A stretch of 64,000 nucleotides of DNA, from the NCBI RefSeq assembly GCF_014905555.1, contig NZ_BNGS01000002.1, forward strand, positions 930,001-994,000. The letters are read 5' to 3'. The notes beneath the pieces were generated by a model. It was not told the origin of the DNA, did no database searches, and saw only the letters and a list, made by a program, of their open reading frames with translations. Shown here piece after piece: positions 1 to 8,003 of this stretch. This DNA comes from Streptomyces sp. Y2F8-2 (GTDB lineage Bacteria > Actinomycetota > Actinomycetes > Streptomycetales > Streptomycetaceae). The first letter of the stretch is position 1, and each line of letters starts with the position of its first letter. The position numbers were made by a program, and so were the translations under genes.

Positions 1-664
1 CCGCGCAGTCGCCCTTCTGACAGGACCAGCGCAGCCCGGAATCATGGACGGTGGCGGGGACTTCGGATCCGGTACTGCCCGAGGCGATCTCTCCCAGTTC
101 GGCGAAGTCGGTGCCGAGGGACACCTCCAACGGCAGCCGCAGCGGGCGCGGGGCCGCGCTGTGCAGGGTGATCCGCTCGGTGCCGTCGGCGAACCGAACG
201 CGCTCCACGACGACGTCCGGATCCGGTCCCGCGTCGGGGGACGCGTGCACCGTCCCCACGAAGCGGGCCCGGTCGGCCGCGACCATGCGGGCCTGAACGG
301 GAAGCGGCTCCCGTCCGGCCACCCGCACCTGGCAGCGGGAGAGCACGCGCCGGCCCGCTCGGTAGAACCCCTCCAGGCCCTGTCCCGTCAGCTGTCCCTG
401 ATCCGTGGAGATCACCAGGCCGGGCAGGGCGACGCAGATCAGCGCGGTGTGGGCGGGCGGCAGGTCGGCGACTCGGCGCGGCGCAGCGGGCAGAGGCGGA
501 GGGCATGCCCGGGGCCGGTCGACGTGCGGCGGGACGGGTGCCGGTGTGCCGCCCGGCATCCTGGACGCGGCCGGTGGGGCGCCCCGGGAAGGCCGGGGCT
601 CCGAGGGGCCGTGGCGGGGACGCCGGTTGCCGTCGGAGGCGGAGAACGGTGCGGGCAGGGGCAT
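1..664 (-). CDS. Glycogen-debranching-type protein, N-terminal part (cut by window edge)
   Basis: The frame is open from an ATG at 664 to the window edge, giving about 221 residues. After a Pro/Arg-rich leader of roughly 65 residues, the sequence (ALICVALPGLVIST, then GLEGFYRAGRRVLSRCQV) resembles the beta-rich N-terminal domain of bacterial amylo-alpha-1,6-glucosidase or glycogen-debranching-type proteins. These cytoplasmic enzymes act on branched glucans. The catalytic (alpha/alpha)6 barrel would lie outside the window, so activity cannot be judged. An AGAGAAAG stretch precedes the ATG; the low-complexity leader leaves room for a start further inside. Family assignment is by recognition and the exact substrate is unknown. 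Confidence 0.6.
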   Translation of the reverse strand, partial: MPLPAPFSASDGNRRPRHGPSEPRPSRGAPPAASRMPGGTPAPVPPHVDRPRACPPPLPAAPRRVADLPPAHTALICVALPGLVISTDQGQLTGQGLEGFYRAGRRVLSRCQVRVAGREPLPVQARMVAADRARFVGTVHASPDAGPDPDVVVERVRFADGTERITLHSAAPRPLRLPLEVSLGTDFAELGEIASGSTGSEVPATVHDSGLRWSCQKGDCA

Positions 665-864
665 GGGGCGGCTTTCTCTGCGCTCGGTACGCCTGGGGTG
701 CGCCCGGAGCCGGGTGGGCGGCTCCGGAGAGGGTCGTGAGCGGTGCGGCGGCGCGACCCGAGCACGGGTTCCGCCACTCAGGTGAACGGATCGCGCCTGC
801 CAGGGGTCACGCCCGTGGGAGGGGAAGCCGACCGAACGGCGGTACGCCGCGCGGCAGGACGGGT

Positions 865-2406
865 TCATGTGCCGCCCTCCTCCGTACACCGGCCGGGACG
901 GCGGCGGGCACCGGACCGGTCGGTCGTCTCCTCCGTCGCCCGCTGCCCTTCGCCACCAGGTGGGAGGTCGGCGGGACGCCGATGACGGGCCCTGGCCGCC
1001 TCGGCGGGACCACGGGTCGGCCGGCTGCCGCCGCTCGCCGGGCGGACCGTGCGCCTCCGCCGGGGAGCGCCAGGGGCACGGGAGGGCTGCCGCGGGGTGG
1101 GCGCCCCGGACGCGGCGGGAGGCGGGGTACCGGCCGAGAGCTCGGCCGTGTCATCCGGCATCGTGGCGGGCGCCCCGTGCTTCGCTTCGCGGCCCGCCCG
1201 TTCCGCACGCAGGCAGCGGCGGACGGTCTCCGGGTCGAGGCCCTCGTTGCAGGCCTGGTGCAGGAGCCGGGCGAAGAGGTAGTCCGGGTCCGCGCCCAGG
1301 GCCATGGCGAGGGCTTCCCGCGCCTCCAGCTCGTCGCCGGTCGACCAGGCCACCCACCCGGCGAGCGTCAGCGGCGCCGCGGCGTGCTCGCCGTACGAGC
1401 CGACACAGCGACGGGCCAGGGCGCGCCACAGCCGCAGCGCCGCGGCGGCCTCCGCGCCCTCCATCCACTCCGCCGCACGGTCGCGGGTCATGCGGTCCTG
1501 GAGGCCGACGATCAGGGCCGCGGCCTCGTCGTGCCCGAGCAGCTCGTCGTCTCGCCGGTCCGCCGCCGGGGCTGCGGACGCCGGCGGGGCTGCGGCGAGC
1601 CGTGCCATGACCCGCTCGGCGAGTGCGAGCGTCTCGGCGGCGACCCCGTCGCGGGTGCCGTCGTCCAGGATTCTCCGGACGAGCGCCATGCTCGCGGCGT
1701 CCAGCGCCGCTTCCTGATCGAGAGCGGCCGCCGTCTCCCAGGGACTGAGCCTCGCCCGGAACTCCTTGAGCGTGCCGCGCACCTGAAGGCCCGCGTAGGT
1801 CGCGGCGGCGGCCAGGACGGAGGTGCCGGGCAGGCCCAGCGGCTGCCCCTCGGAGGGACAGCAGCCGGGGCTGGGGCACACGTACGACCAGAAGCGGCCG
1901 TCGGAGAGGCACAGGGCCTCCACCACCGGCGCGTCGAGGCTGCCGCAGGCCGTGCGCAGCGACTGGGCCAGCGGCCGGAGGCGCTCCATGACATCGCGTC
2001 CGGTCTCACCGCTCGACGGTTCCTGGACCAGATAGGCGACCATGCTTTCCGGCCGGGCACCTCTGCGCTCGCTCCCTGTCACCAGGCCGCGCGCCAACTG
2101 CTGTGCCGCGGACGGCCAGTCGCCGGGCTGGGCAGGGATGCCGAGCCGTGCGCGCCCGCCGAACCTCCCGCGCCCGTCCCGGTCGTGCAGTGCCACCAGC
2201 ACGATGCTGTCCTCCGGGCGGTACCCGAGCAGGTACGGCAGGGCGTCGGCCAGTTCGGCCGGGGTGCGCAGCGTGACCTGGGTTTCGGCCGGGCCTCCAG
2301 CCGGGCGGCCGTGTCCTGTGTACGCGGTGGGCTCGCCGCCGTGGTGTGCGGATCCGTGCATGTCTCCGATGCCGGAGGGGCCGGCCGCTTCGTCGTGGTT
2401 CGTCAT
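865..2406 (-). CDS. DUF4192 domain protein
   Basis: The protein has 513 residues. From about residue 40 it carries the DUF4192 pattern seen in actinobacteria: LRTPAELADALPYLLGYRPEDSIVLVAL near the start, then a long Ala-rich helical region to about residue 410. The last 95 residues are Pro/Arg-rich and probably disordered. The function of DUF4192 is not established. The ATG at 2406 was chosen because homology begins shortly after it; a longer frame reading upstream crosses the DnaA-box-like region and is unlikely to be translated. It is transcribed alone, from the intergenic region that contains the inverted TTGTCCACA sites. Confidence 0.75.
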   Translation of the reverse strand: MTNHDEAAGPSGIGDMHGSAHHGGEPTAYTGHGRPAGGPAETQVTLRTPAELADALPYLLGYRPEDSIVLVALHDRDGRGRFGGRARLGIPAQPGDWPSAAQQLARGLVTGSERRGARPESMVAYLVQEPSSGETGRDVMERLRPLAQSLRTACGSLDAPVVEALCLSDGRFWSYVCPSPGCCPSEGQPLGLPGTSVLAAAATYAGLQVRGTLKEFRARLSPWETAAALDQEAALDAASMALVRRILDDGTRDGVAAETLALAERVMARLAAAPPASAAPAADRRDDELLGHDEAAALIVGLQDRMTRDRAAEWMEGAEAAAALRLWRALARRCVGSYGEHAAAPLTLAGWVAWSTGDELEAREALAMALGADPDYLFARLLHQACNEGLDPETVRRCLRAERAGREAKHGAPATMPDDTAELSAGTPPPAASGAPTPRQPSRAPGAPRRRRTVRPASGGSRPTRGPAEAARARHRRPADLPPGGEGQRATEETTDRSGARRRPGRCTEEGGT

Positions 2407-2444
2407 GCCGCGACCATCTCGCGGTTCTTGGAATTCCGGTTGGC

Positions 2445-2488
2445 CTGTGGACAACCATGACCATGGGCACGCCAGGAGTTGTCCACAG
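2445..2488. promoter_or_regulatory. Inverted pair of DnaA-box-like sites
   Basis: CTGTGGACAAC at 2445-2455 and GTTGTCCACAG at 2478-2488 are exact reverse complements separated by 22 bp. Each contains TTGTCCACA, the preferred Streptomyces DnaA box. They lie 39 bp upstream of the DUF4192 start codon. They could be a DnaA titration or transcription-control site, or an unusual hairpin; binding is inferred only from the match. Confidence 0.55.
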
Positions 2489-2554
2489 GCAGCCCGGCTC
2501 GCTCGCACGATGTCCGACCGATCGGGTTGCCTGGACGCCATGGACCACAAGGGA

Positions 2555-2594
2555 AGGGGCCCCGAGCCGGCGTTGATGCCGGCCCGGGGCCCCT
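2555..2594 (-). terminator. Hairpin terminator of the ABC/phosphoesterase operon
   Basis: AGGGGCCCCG at 2555-2564 pairs with CGGGGCCCCT at 2585-2594, and the inner GCCGGC arms (2566-2571 and 2578-2583) extend the stem around a short loop. It begins 17 bp past the phosphoesterase stop codon. There is no U-tract, which is usual for Streptomyces terminators. Confidence 0.75.
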
Positions 2595-2611
2595 CGGTGC
2601 GGACAGCTGTG

Positions 2612-5368
2612 TCAGCCGTCGGACTCCGACGACGGGATGTAGGCGCCGGGCACGTCGTTCGGCGCGTAGATCTTGCTGTCACCGGGGTACGGCTTCGACC
2701 AGTTGTGCGTCTCGTACCACGTGAGACGGTTCATCTGCTCGGGGTTGGCGAAGTCGGGCACCGCCTTGGTGCCGGTCAGCCGCTGCCGCGACTCCCAGGC
2801 CTTCCACTGCGCCGCGACCTTCTGCTCGGCCGGCGGCACCGTCACCGACGTCTGCGCGGGCGCCGCCTTGGCGTCCTGCGGGGCCGGGGTGTCCGGGCCG
2901 CAGGAGGGCTGGGTGCTCAGGCCGAGGGTCAGCGAGGTCCGGTTCGGCTGCGCCTTGAACGGCGTGTAGTTCGGCTTCTGGGTGAACGCCCCGAACATCG
3001 GGGTGGCCGCGCTGTCCATCTGGTTCATCGGGTGGATCCCGAGGATCTGCTCGATGGTGCGGACCATTGTGATCTGCGAGTAGTAGTGGTTGTCGACGGT
3101 GCCGTGCTTGGCCCAGGGGCTGATGACCTGGACCGGGGCACGGTGGCCGTCGACGTGGTCGAGGCCGGCCTGGGAGTCGTCCTCGACGACGAAGATCGCC
3201 GAGTCCTTCCAGTACTTGCTGTGCGTGATCTCGTCGACCATCTTGCCGACCGCGAGGTCGTTGTCCGCGACCTCGGCGGCCGGGCTCGGCGGACCACCCG
3301 TGTGGTCGTTGGAGAACCAGAACATGTTCAGGTTCGCCGGACCGTTCTTCTCGAAGTCCTGCTTCCAGATCTGTTCCTTGTAGACGTCCGGAACGCTGAG
3401 GTCGAACAGCGGGAAGCCGGGCACCGACACCTTGTTGAGCGAGGGGATCGCCGAACCCGTCTGAATGGGGTAGGCGGTCTTCTGCCCGGTCGCCTCCATG
3501 TTCTTGGCGTCGCAGTACAGGTTCTGCCAGGTGGCGCCGGACGGCTTGCTCTCGATCGACTGGAACTCGCCGTAGTCCTTGACGGACTTGCCGGCCGCCT
3601 GGGCACCGGTCCAGATGAAGCCGGTCTTCTGGTGGCCGAGAACGTCGTCCTCGGTGTCGTAGCTGCGCGTGTACTCACCGGCCGACGACTCGGTGTACTC
3701 CGGGTTGTCGGACTGCATCAGCCAGTTGTGGCCCTCGGCGGAGTTGGTGCCGACGTCGTAGAAGTTGTCGTACAGCCCGAACTGCTGCGCGAGCGCATGC
3801 TGGTTCGGCGTCACATTCTCGCCGAACTGCGTGAGCGTCGGGTCGCCGTTGCCCTGCTTCATGTCACCGAAGACCTGGTCATAGGTCCGGTTCTCCTTGA
3901 CGAGCAGGAAGACGTGCTTGATCGTCGAGGGGTCGCCGAGCCGCACCGGAACCGGCACCGGCTTCGCGTGGCTGTTGCCCTTCGTCGACTTCACCGAGCC
4001 GGGGGTCCAGCCGTTCTGCTTGAAGACCTTCGCCGTCTCGGACCTGATGACGCTGTCGTCCGGCAGCGTGAACTGCGTCAGGCTCGACGTGGTGTCGTGG
4101 GTGCCGTGCCCGGCCTTGGTGGTGGGGCGGCGGGCGTCGATGCCACGGGTGTTGGAGACGACGACCTGCTTGCCCACGGTGGCGATCTCTGCGGGGAAGT
4201 AGTCCGTCGGGAGGAGTCCGACGAAACCGGCCGGCTGCTGCGGGGCGGTGTAGCGGTAGACGGCGACCGCGTTGGCGCGGCCGAGCGTCACCAGCAGGTG
4301 ACCGTCGTCGGTGAGCGTCACCGCGTTGGGCTCGTAGCCGACCGATGCCTCCGGCCACGGCTGCGTGGAGATGGTCTGGACGACCTTGTCGTTGGCGGTG
4401 TTGATGACCGACACGTTGTTGTCGGCGGTGTTGGTGACGAACACCGCCCCTTTCTTGGCGTACACCGCGGTCGGGTGCAGACCGACGTCGATGGACCCGA
4501 CGGCGGCGGACGGGTCGGCCACGTTGATGACGCTGACCGTGCCGGTGGTGGCGGCACCGGTGTTCGGGTTGGCCGGCACCTGGGTGCCGTAGGAGTTCAT
4601 CGTGGTGTCGCCGGCCTTGGCCGGACGCCCGCCCTCGTTGCTGACGTAGAGCTTGTCGCCGACCAGGGCGATGCCACGGGGGGCGTTGCCGACGGCCCAG
4701 CTCTGCTTGATGGTCCCCGTCGCCGCGTCGATGGCGACCACCCGGTTCTGGCCGTTGACCGCGGAGTACACGGTGGAGCCGTCGGCCGAGAACACCGCCG
4801 CACCCACCAGCGCGTGCTTGGAGCCGTCGGCCGGTATGGAGATGGTCGTCGGGTTGGAGAGGGTGCCGTCCGCGTTCACGGTGAACTTGGTGTAGCCGTC
4901 GCTCTGGCCCAGCCACAACTGCTTGCCGTCGGGCGAGTACGTCGGACCCTCCTGGCCGACGGAGCCGCTGCTGATGCGAAGGTCGTCCGCCTTGTTGCTG
5001 CCGACCTTCTGCTTCACCTGCCCGGTCTTGAGGTCCATGATGACCAGCGCCGCATCGCCGTCGGCGATCGAGGCCGCGAGACGGGTGCCGTCCGGACTGA
5101 CCGAGGACGACATGATCTTGCCGTCGTTGATGACGGTGCGGCTGCCGTACGGGGCGATGTACTGGTCGGCGGAGACGACCTGGCCGTTGGCGGTGACCTG
5201 GCCGACCTGCTGGGTGCCGAACTGGTGGGTCTGGGCGACAGCGGTGCCCGTGACGGCGAGGGCGACAGCGATGCCCGACGTCACCAGCACAGTCCGGCGG
5301 CCGACACGTCTACCGAAAAGGCTGAGCTGCTCCTTCTCGTTGATTCGACGCTGCCGTGTTACCTGCAT
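2612..5368 (-). CDS. Secreted YVTN beta-propeller / phosphoesterase fusion protein
   Basis: The protein has 918 residues. Residues 1-46 form an export signal with a basic FGRRVGRRTVLV segment (possibly Tat) and a hydrophobic core. Residues about 50-400 are repeated YVTN/YncE-like propeller blades (GTVSVINVADPSA, NNVSVINTANDKV). Residues about 480-810 are a phospholipase C/acid-phosphatase-type phosphoesterase domain of the alkaline phosphatase superfamily, starting KHVFLLVKENRTYDQVFGD and including VVEDDSQAGLDHVDGHRAP. The substrate is unknown. Its start lies 4 bp after the permease stop, so its RBS (GAAGGGA) lies inside the permease gene and the two are probably translationally coupled. It is the last gene of a three-gene operon with an ABC transporter. 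Confidence 0.85.
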   Translation of the reverse strand: MQVTRQRRINEKEQLSLFGRRVGRRTVLVTSGIAVALAVTGTAVAQTHQFGTQQVGQVTANGQVVSADQYIAPYGSRTVINDGKIMSSSVSPDGTRLAASIADGDAALVIMDLKTGQVKQKVGSNKADDLRISSGSVGQEGPTYSPDGKQLWLGQSDGYTKFTVNADGTLSNPTTISIPADGSKHALVGAAVFSADGSTVYSAVNGQNRVVAIDAATGTIKQSWAVGNAPRGIALVGDKLYVSNEGGRPAKAGDTTMNSYGTQVPANPNTGAATTGTVSVINVADPSAAVGSIDVGLHPTAVYAKKGAVFVTNTADNNVSVINTANDKVVQTISTQPWPEASVGYEPNAVTLTDDGHLLVTLGRANAVAVYRYTAPQQPAGFVGLLPTDYFPAEIATVGKQVVVSNTRGIDARRPTTKAGHGTHDTTSSLTQFTLPDDSVIRSETAKVFKQNGWTPGSVKSTKGNSHAKPVPVPVRLGDPSTIKHVFLLVKENRTYDQVFGDMKQGNGDPTLTQFGENVTPNQHALAQQFGLYDNFYDVGTNSAEGHNWLMQSDNPEYTESSAGEYTRSYDTEDDVLGHQKTGFIWTGAQAAGKSVKDYGEFQSIESKPSGATWQNLYCDAKNMEATGQKTAYPIQTGSAIPSLNKVSVPGFPLFDLSVPDVYKEQIWKQDFEKNGPANLNMFWFSNDHTGGPPSPAAEVADNDLAVGKMVDEITHSKYWKDSAIFVVEDDSQAGLDHVDGHRAPVQVISPWAKHGTVDNHYYSQITMVRTIEQILGIHPMNQMDSAATPMFGAFTQKPNYTPFKAQPNRTSLTLGLSTQPSCGPDTPAPQDAKAAPAQTSVTVPPAEQKVAAQWKAWESRQRLTGTKAVPDFANPEQMNRLTWYETHNWSKPYPGDSKIYAPNDVPGAYIPSSESDG

Positions 5369-5372
5369 GGAA

Positions 5373-6737
5373 CTATCCCTTCGAGGAGGTGTCGAGCAGC
5401 TCGACGTTGCCGTCGAACTGCCATAGGGGATTCGGGGCGTCCCCGGTGGGGGTACGGACCAGGAAGTAGCCGTTCACTTCCTTCGGTCCGTCGCCGTCGG
5501 CCACGAACCGCCCGTCTGAGGCGACGTCAAGTTGGTAGATGGCCGTCCCTGCGGCCGTGACGCCGGGAAGGTGCCAGGTGACGACGCAACGCCAGTCGTT
5601 GCCCGCACCCTGGGGGGCGACCTGGCCGTCGCCCTTGTTGCACGCCGCCGTGGCCTTCAGTTGCGCCTCGGTGACGGCCGGCCGGTGGAGCTGCTCGGTC
5701 TGCATGCGGTAGAGGTGGGCGAACGCCGTAGCGACCGACCGCTGGACCTTGTCCTGCTCGATCCCGGAGCCCATCGACGGGGTCGCCACCACCACCGCCG
5801 CGACGGTGAGGGCGGTCAGTCCGACCAGCGGCAGCAGTCCGGCGGTGACCGCGCGGCGCCCGGAACCGTCATAGGCCGGGTTGGTGAAGTCGCGCCGCAG
5901 GAACAGCAGGTACGCCAGCCCTGTCGCGAGCACGGCCCACACCAGGCTGACCCCGATGCCGATCAGGAGCGGACCGACCTGCGCCGGGTTGGTGAACAGA
6001 CCGTTCCAGGAGATGAAGGCGTAGCCGGGCAGGGCGAGGCGCACGGCGACGGGCAGCGGCAGCATCTGGGCGACCTGCATCGCGAGCGCGACGATCGGGG
6101 GCAGCAGCAGCCCCATCGGCGACCGCCCCAGGGCGACCGAGCCGAGCAGTCCGATCGCGGCGAGGGCCAGGGTCGGGGCGAGGGCGCAGACCCAGGCGAG
6201 CAGGACCTTGCCCGCGGCGTCCCCCGGCGCGAGCAGGTGGCCGTCGAGGCCGACGAGCGGCTGGTTGCCGACCGCCACGATCCCGCCGACCGTGCTGGAA
6301 CAGGCCAGCCCGGCCACGAGCAGCAGGATGACGGTGAGGCTGGCCAGCGCCTTCGCCGCGAAGATCCGCCTGGGCGACCGGACGGCCACGAGCAGGTGGC
6401 GCCAGGTGCCGAGCCGGTCCTCGGAGGCGAACACGTCGCCGGCGACCACCGAGGTCAGCAGCGGCAGCGCCCAGGTACCAGCGAAGCCGAGCATCACCAG
6501 CGGTCCCGCCCACCCGGTGGCGTGCATCCAGCGACCGAAGAGGGTGTCGGCGGGAAGCGTGCTTTGCCGGCTCACCCCGGCGACGAAGAGCGCCGGCGCG
6601 ATCCAGCAGGCGAGGACCAGCAGGCGGATCCGCCATTGCGAGACCAGCTTGACCAGCTCGAAGCGGTAGCCGCGCACCACCGAGACGCGGGGGGCACGGG
6701 CCACGACGACGTTGTCATCGACGATGGTGGCGGTCAT
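5373..6737 (-). CDS. ABC-2 type permease with C-terminal soluble domain
   Basis: The protein has 454 residues. Residues about 35-300 hold hydrophobic segments of an ABC-2-type membrane subunit (for example RIRLLVLACWIAPALFVAG and GPLVMLGFAGTWALPLL). A last membrane segment (LLPLVGLTALTVAAVVVA, about 305-322) is followed by about 130 soluble residues with two cysteines (AACNKGD and WRCVV) that could form a disulfide outside the cell. The ATG overlaps the ATPase stop codon by 4 bp (ATGA), so the two are translationally coupled. It forms the membrane half of the transporter. The cargo is unknown; the neighbouring phosphoesterase may act with it. Confidence 0.8.
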   Translation of the reverse strand: MTATIVDDNVVVARAPRVSVVRGYRFELVKLVSQWRIRLLVLACWIAPALFVAGVSRQSTLPADTLFGRWMHATGWAGPLVMLGFAGTWALPLLTSVVAGDVFASEDRLGTWRHLLVAVRSPRRIFAAKALASLTVILLLVAGLACSSTVGGIVAVGNQPLVGLDGHLLAPGDAAGKVLLAWVCALAPTLALAAIGLLGSVALGRSPMGLLLPPIVALAMQVAQMLPLPVAVRLALPGYAFISWNGLFTNPAQVGPLLIGIGVSLVWAVLATGLAYLLFLRRDFTNPAYDGSGRRAVTAGLLPLVGLTALTVAAVVVATPSMGSGIEQDKVQRSVATAFAHLYRMQTEQLHRPAVTEAQLKATAACNKGDGQVAPQGAGNDWRCVVTWHLPGVTAAGTAIYQLDVASDGRFVADGDGPKEVNGYFLVRTPTGDAPNPLWQFDGNVELLDTSSKG

Positions 6738-7675
6738 CGGGCGGCCTCCTGCTGCTCGGTGAGGGCGAGGAACGCGGCTTCGAGCGGCGACACCAACGGG
6801 GCGAGTTCGCGTACCGCGACGCCTGCGTGCACGAGCCCCACCACCAGTTCGTCGAGGGCGGGGACCAGCGCGCGCACCACGACCACCTCCGCGTCGTGCC
6901 GTGCTCCGGCGTCCTCGACGACCCGTATCCCGGCGGTGTCGGCAGCCAGCCGGCGGGCGGCCTGCGGGTCGGAGGTCCGCAGCCGGTAGTCGAGTTCACG
7001 GTTTGCGGCGGCCAGCTTGCCCAGCGGACCGGAGAAGACGACCCGTCCGGTGGCGATGATGGTGACCTCGGAGCACAGTGCCTCCAGGTCGTCCATGCGG
7101 TGGCTCGAGAGCACGACGCTGGTTCCGTCCGCCGCGAGCCGGGTGAGGACGCCGTGAACGTGTCTTTTGCCGGCGGGGTCCAGGCCGTTGGAAGGTTCGT
7201 CGAGCACGAGCAGCCGGGGCTTGGTGAGCAGGGCGGCGGCGAGCCCGAGCCGCTGACGCATGCCGAGGGAGAAGCCGCGGGCCCGGTCGTCGGCGACATC
7301 GGTGAGTCCGACCTGGTCGAGTACGTCGTCGATCGCCGTCGTCCGGGCGTCGTGGCCGCGCAGAGCGGCCAGTGCGGCGAGGTTCTGCCTGGCGGTGAGC
7401 GAGGGGTAGAGACCCGGCCCGTCCACGAAGCCGGCGACACCGTCGGGAGCGGCGAACGCCCGCCCGACCGGCGTACCCAGGATCTCGAGGCGGCCGCTGT
7501 CGGCGACGGCCAGGCCCAGCAGGAGGCCGAGCAATGTCGTCTTGCCGGCGCCGTTGGGTCCGACCAGTCCGTGGATCTGACCCTGTGTCACATCCAGGTC
7601 GATTCCGTCGAGTGCGACGACGTCACCGAAACACTTGGTGATGCCGCGAGCCCGGACTGCGAGGAGTCTGCCCAT
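6734..7675 (-). CDS. ABC transporter ATP-binding protein
   Basis: The protein has 313 residues and a single nucleotide-binding domain: Walker A GPNGAGKTT near residue 40, signature-like FSLGMRQRLGLAAAL near 135, and Walker B PRLLVLDEPSNGLDP near 155. The tail of about 90 residues is typical of drug/peptide export ATPases of the DrrA/CcmA group. It should power the permease encoded directly downstream. The start at 7675 (MGRLLAVRARGITKCFG) was preferred over a longer in-frame start because GAAGGGA lies just upstream and homology begins there. It is the first gene of the operon, with its promoter in 7676-8003. Confidence 0.87.
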   Translation of the reverse strand: MGRLLAVRARGITKCFGDVVALDGIDLDVTQGQIHGLVGPNGAGKTTLLGLLLGLAVADSGRLEILGTPVGRAFAAPDGVAGFVDGPGLYPSLTARQNLAALAALRGHDARTTAIDDVLDQVGLTDVADDRARGFSLGMRQRLGLAAALLTKPRLLVLDEPSNGLDPAGKRHVHGVLTRLAADGTSVVLSSHRMDDLEALCSEVTIIATGRVVFSGPLGKLAAANRELDYRLRTSDPQAARRLAADTAGIRVVEDAGARHDAEVVVVRALVPALDELVVGLVHAGVAVRELAPLVSPLEAAFLALTEQQEAAR

Positions 7676-8003
7676 GGGTCCCTTCTTTCGAGTCCGCAGG
7701 GACCCTAGGACGACACACAACCCAGACGCGGACGGCTGGCTGAACGTTCGCGGAACGAATCGTCAAGGCGTCGGCAAGTCGTGTGCGGGAGCAGCCGGCG
7801 TCGAGCCGGGCTCGGGCAACGCCTGGACGCACCGCGTCCGTACGAAGTACGGTGGCGCGCTTCAATGCGCCGTCGGCGCGAATCAGGCGCCCGCGGAGCA
7901 CTCCAGTTCACTCTCCGTCAGACACGCTGAAGCAGACTCTGCCGGAAGCTGAGCGTGCTGCGACCGGGCGCAGCCGGGGAGAGTGGACGCGGGCCGGGGA
8001 AGC
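7676..8003. other. Noncoding gap upstream of the ABC operon
   Basis: These 328 bp lie between the ABC ATPase start and the RecQ-like stop. They must carry the ABC operon promoter. A short inverted motif GAACGTTCGCGGAACG sits near 7743. No convincing gene or terminator hairpin was seen; small frames here lack good ribosome binding sites. Confidence 0.5.

Noticed and set aside
505..2460. 651-residue plus-strand frame over the first genes
   Set aside because: Pro/Arg/Gly-rich translation, antisense to a debranching-type frame and the DUF4192 gene, no ribosome binding site.
2042..5560. 1172-residue plus-strand frame
   Set aside because: It is the antisense of the phosphoesterase gene; high GC codon bias leaves long open antisense frames.
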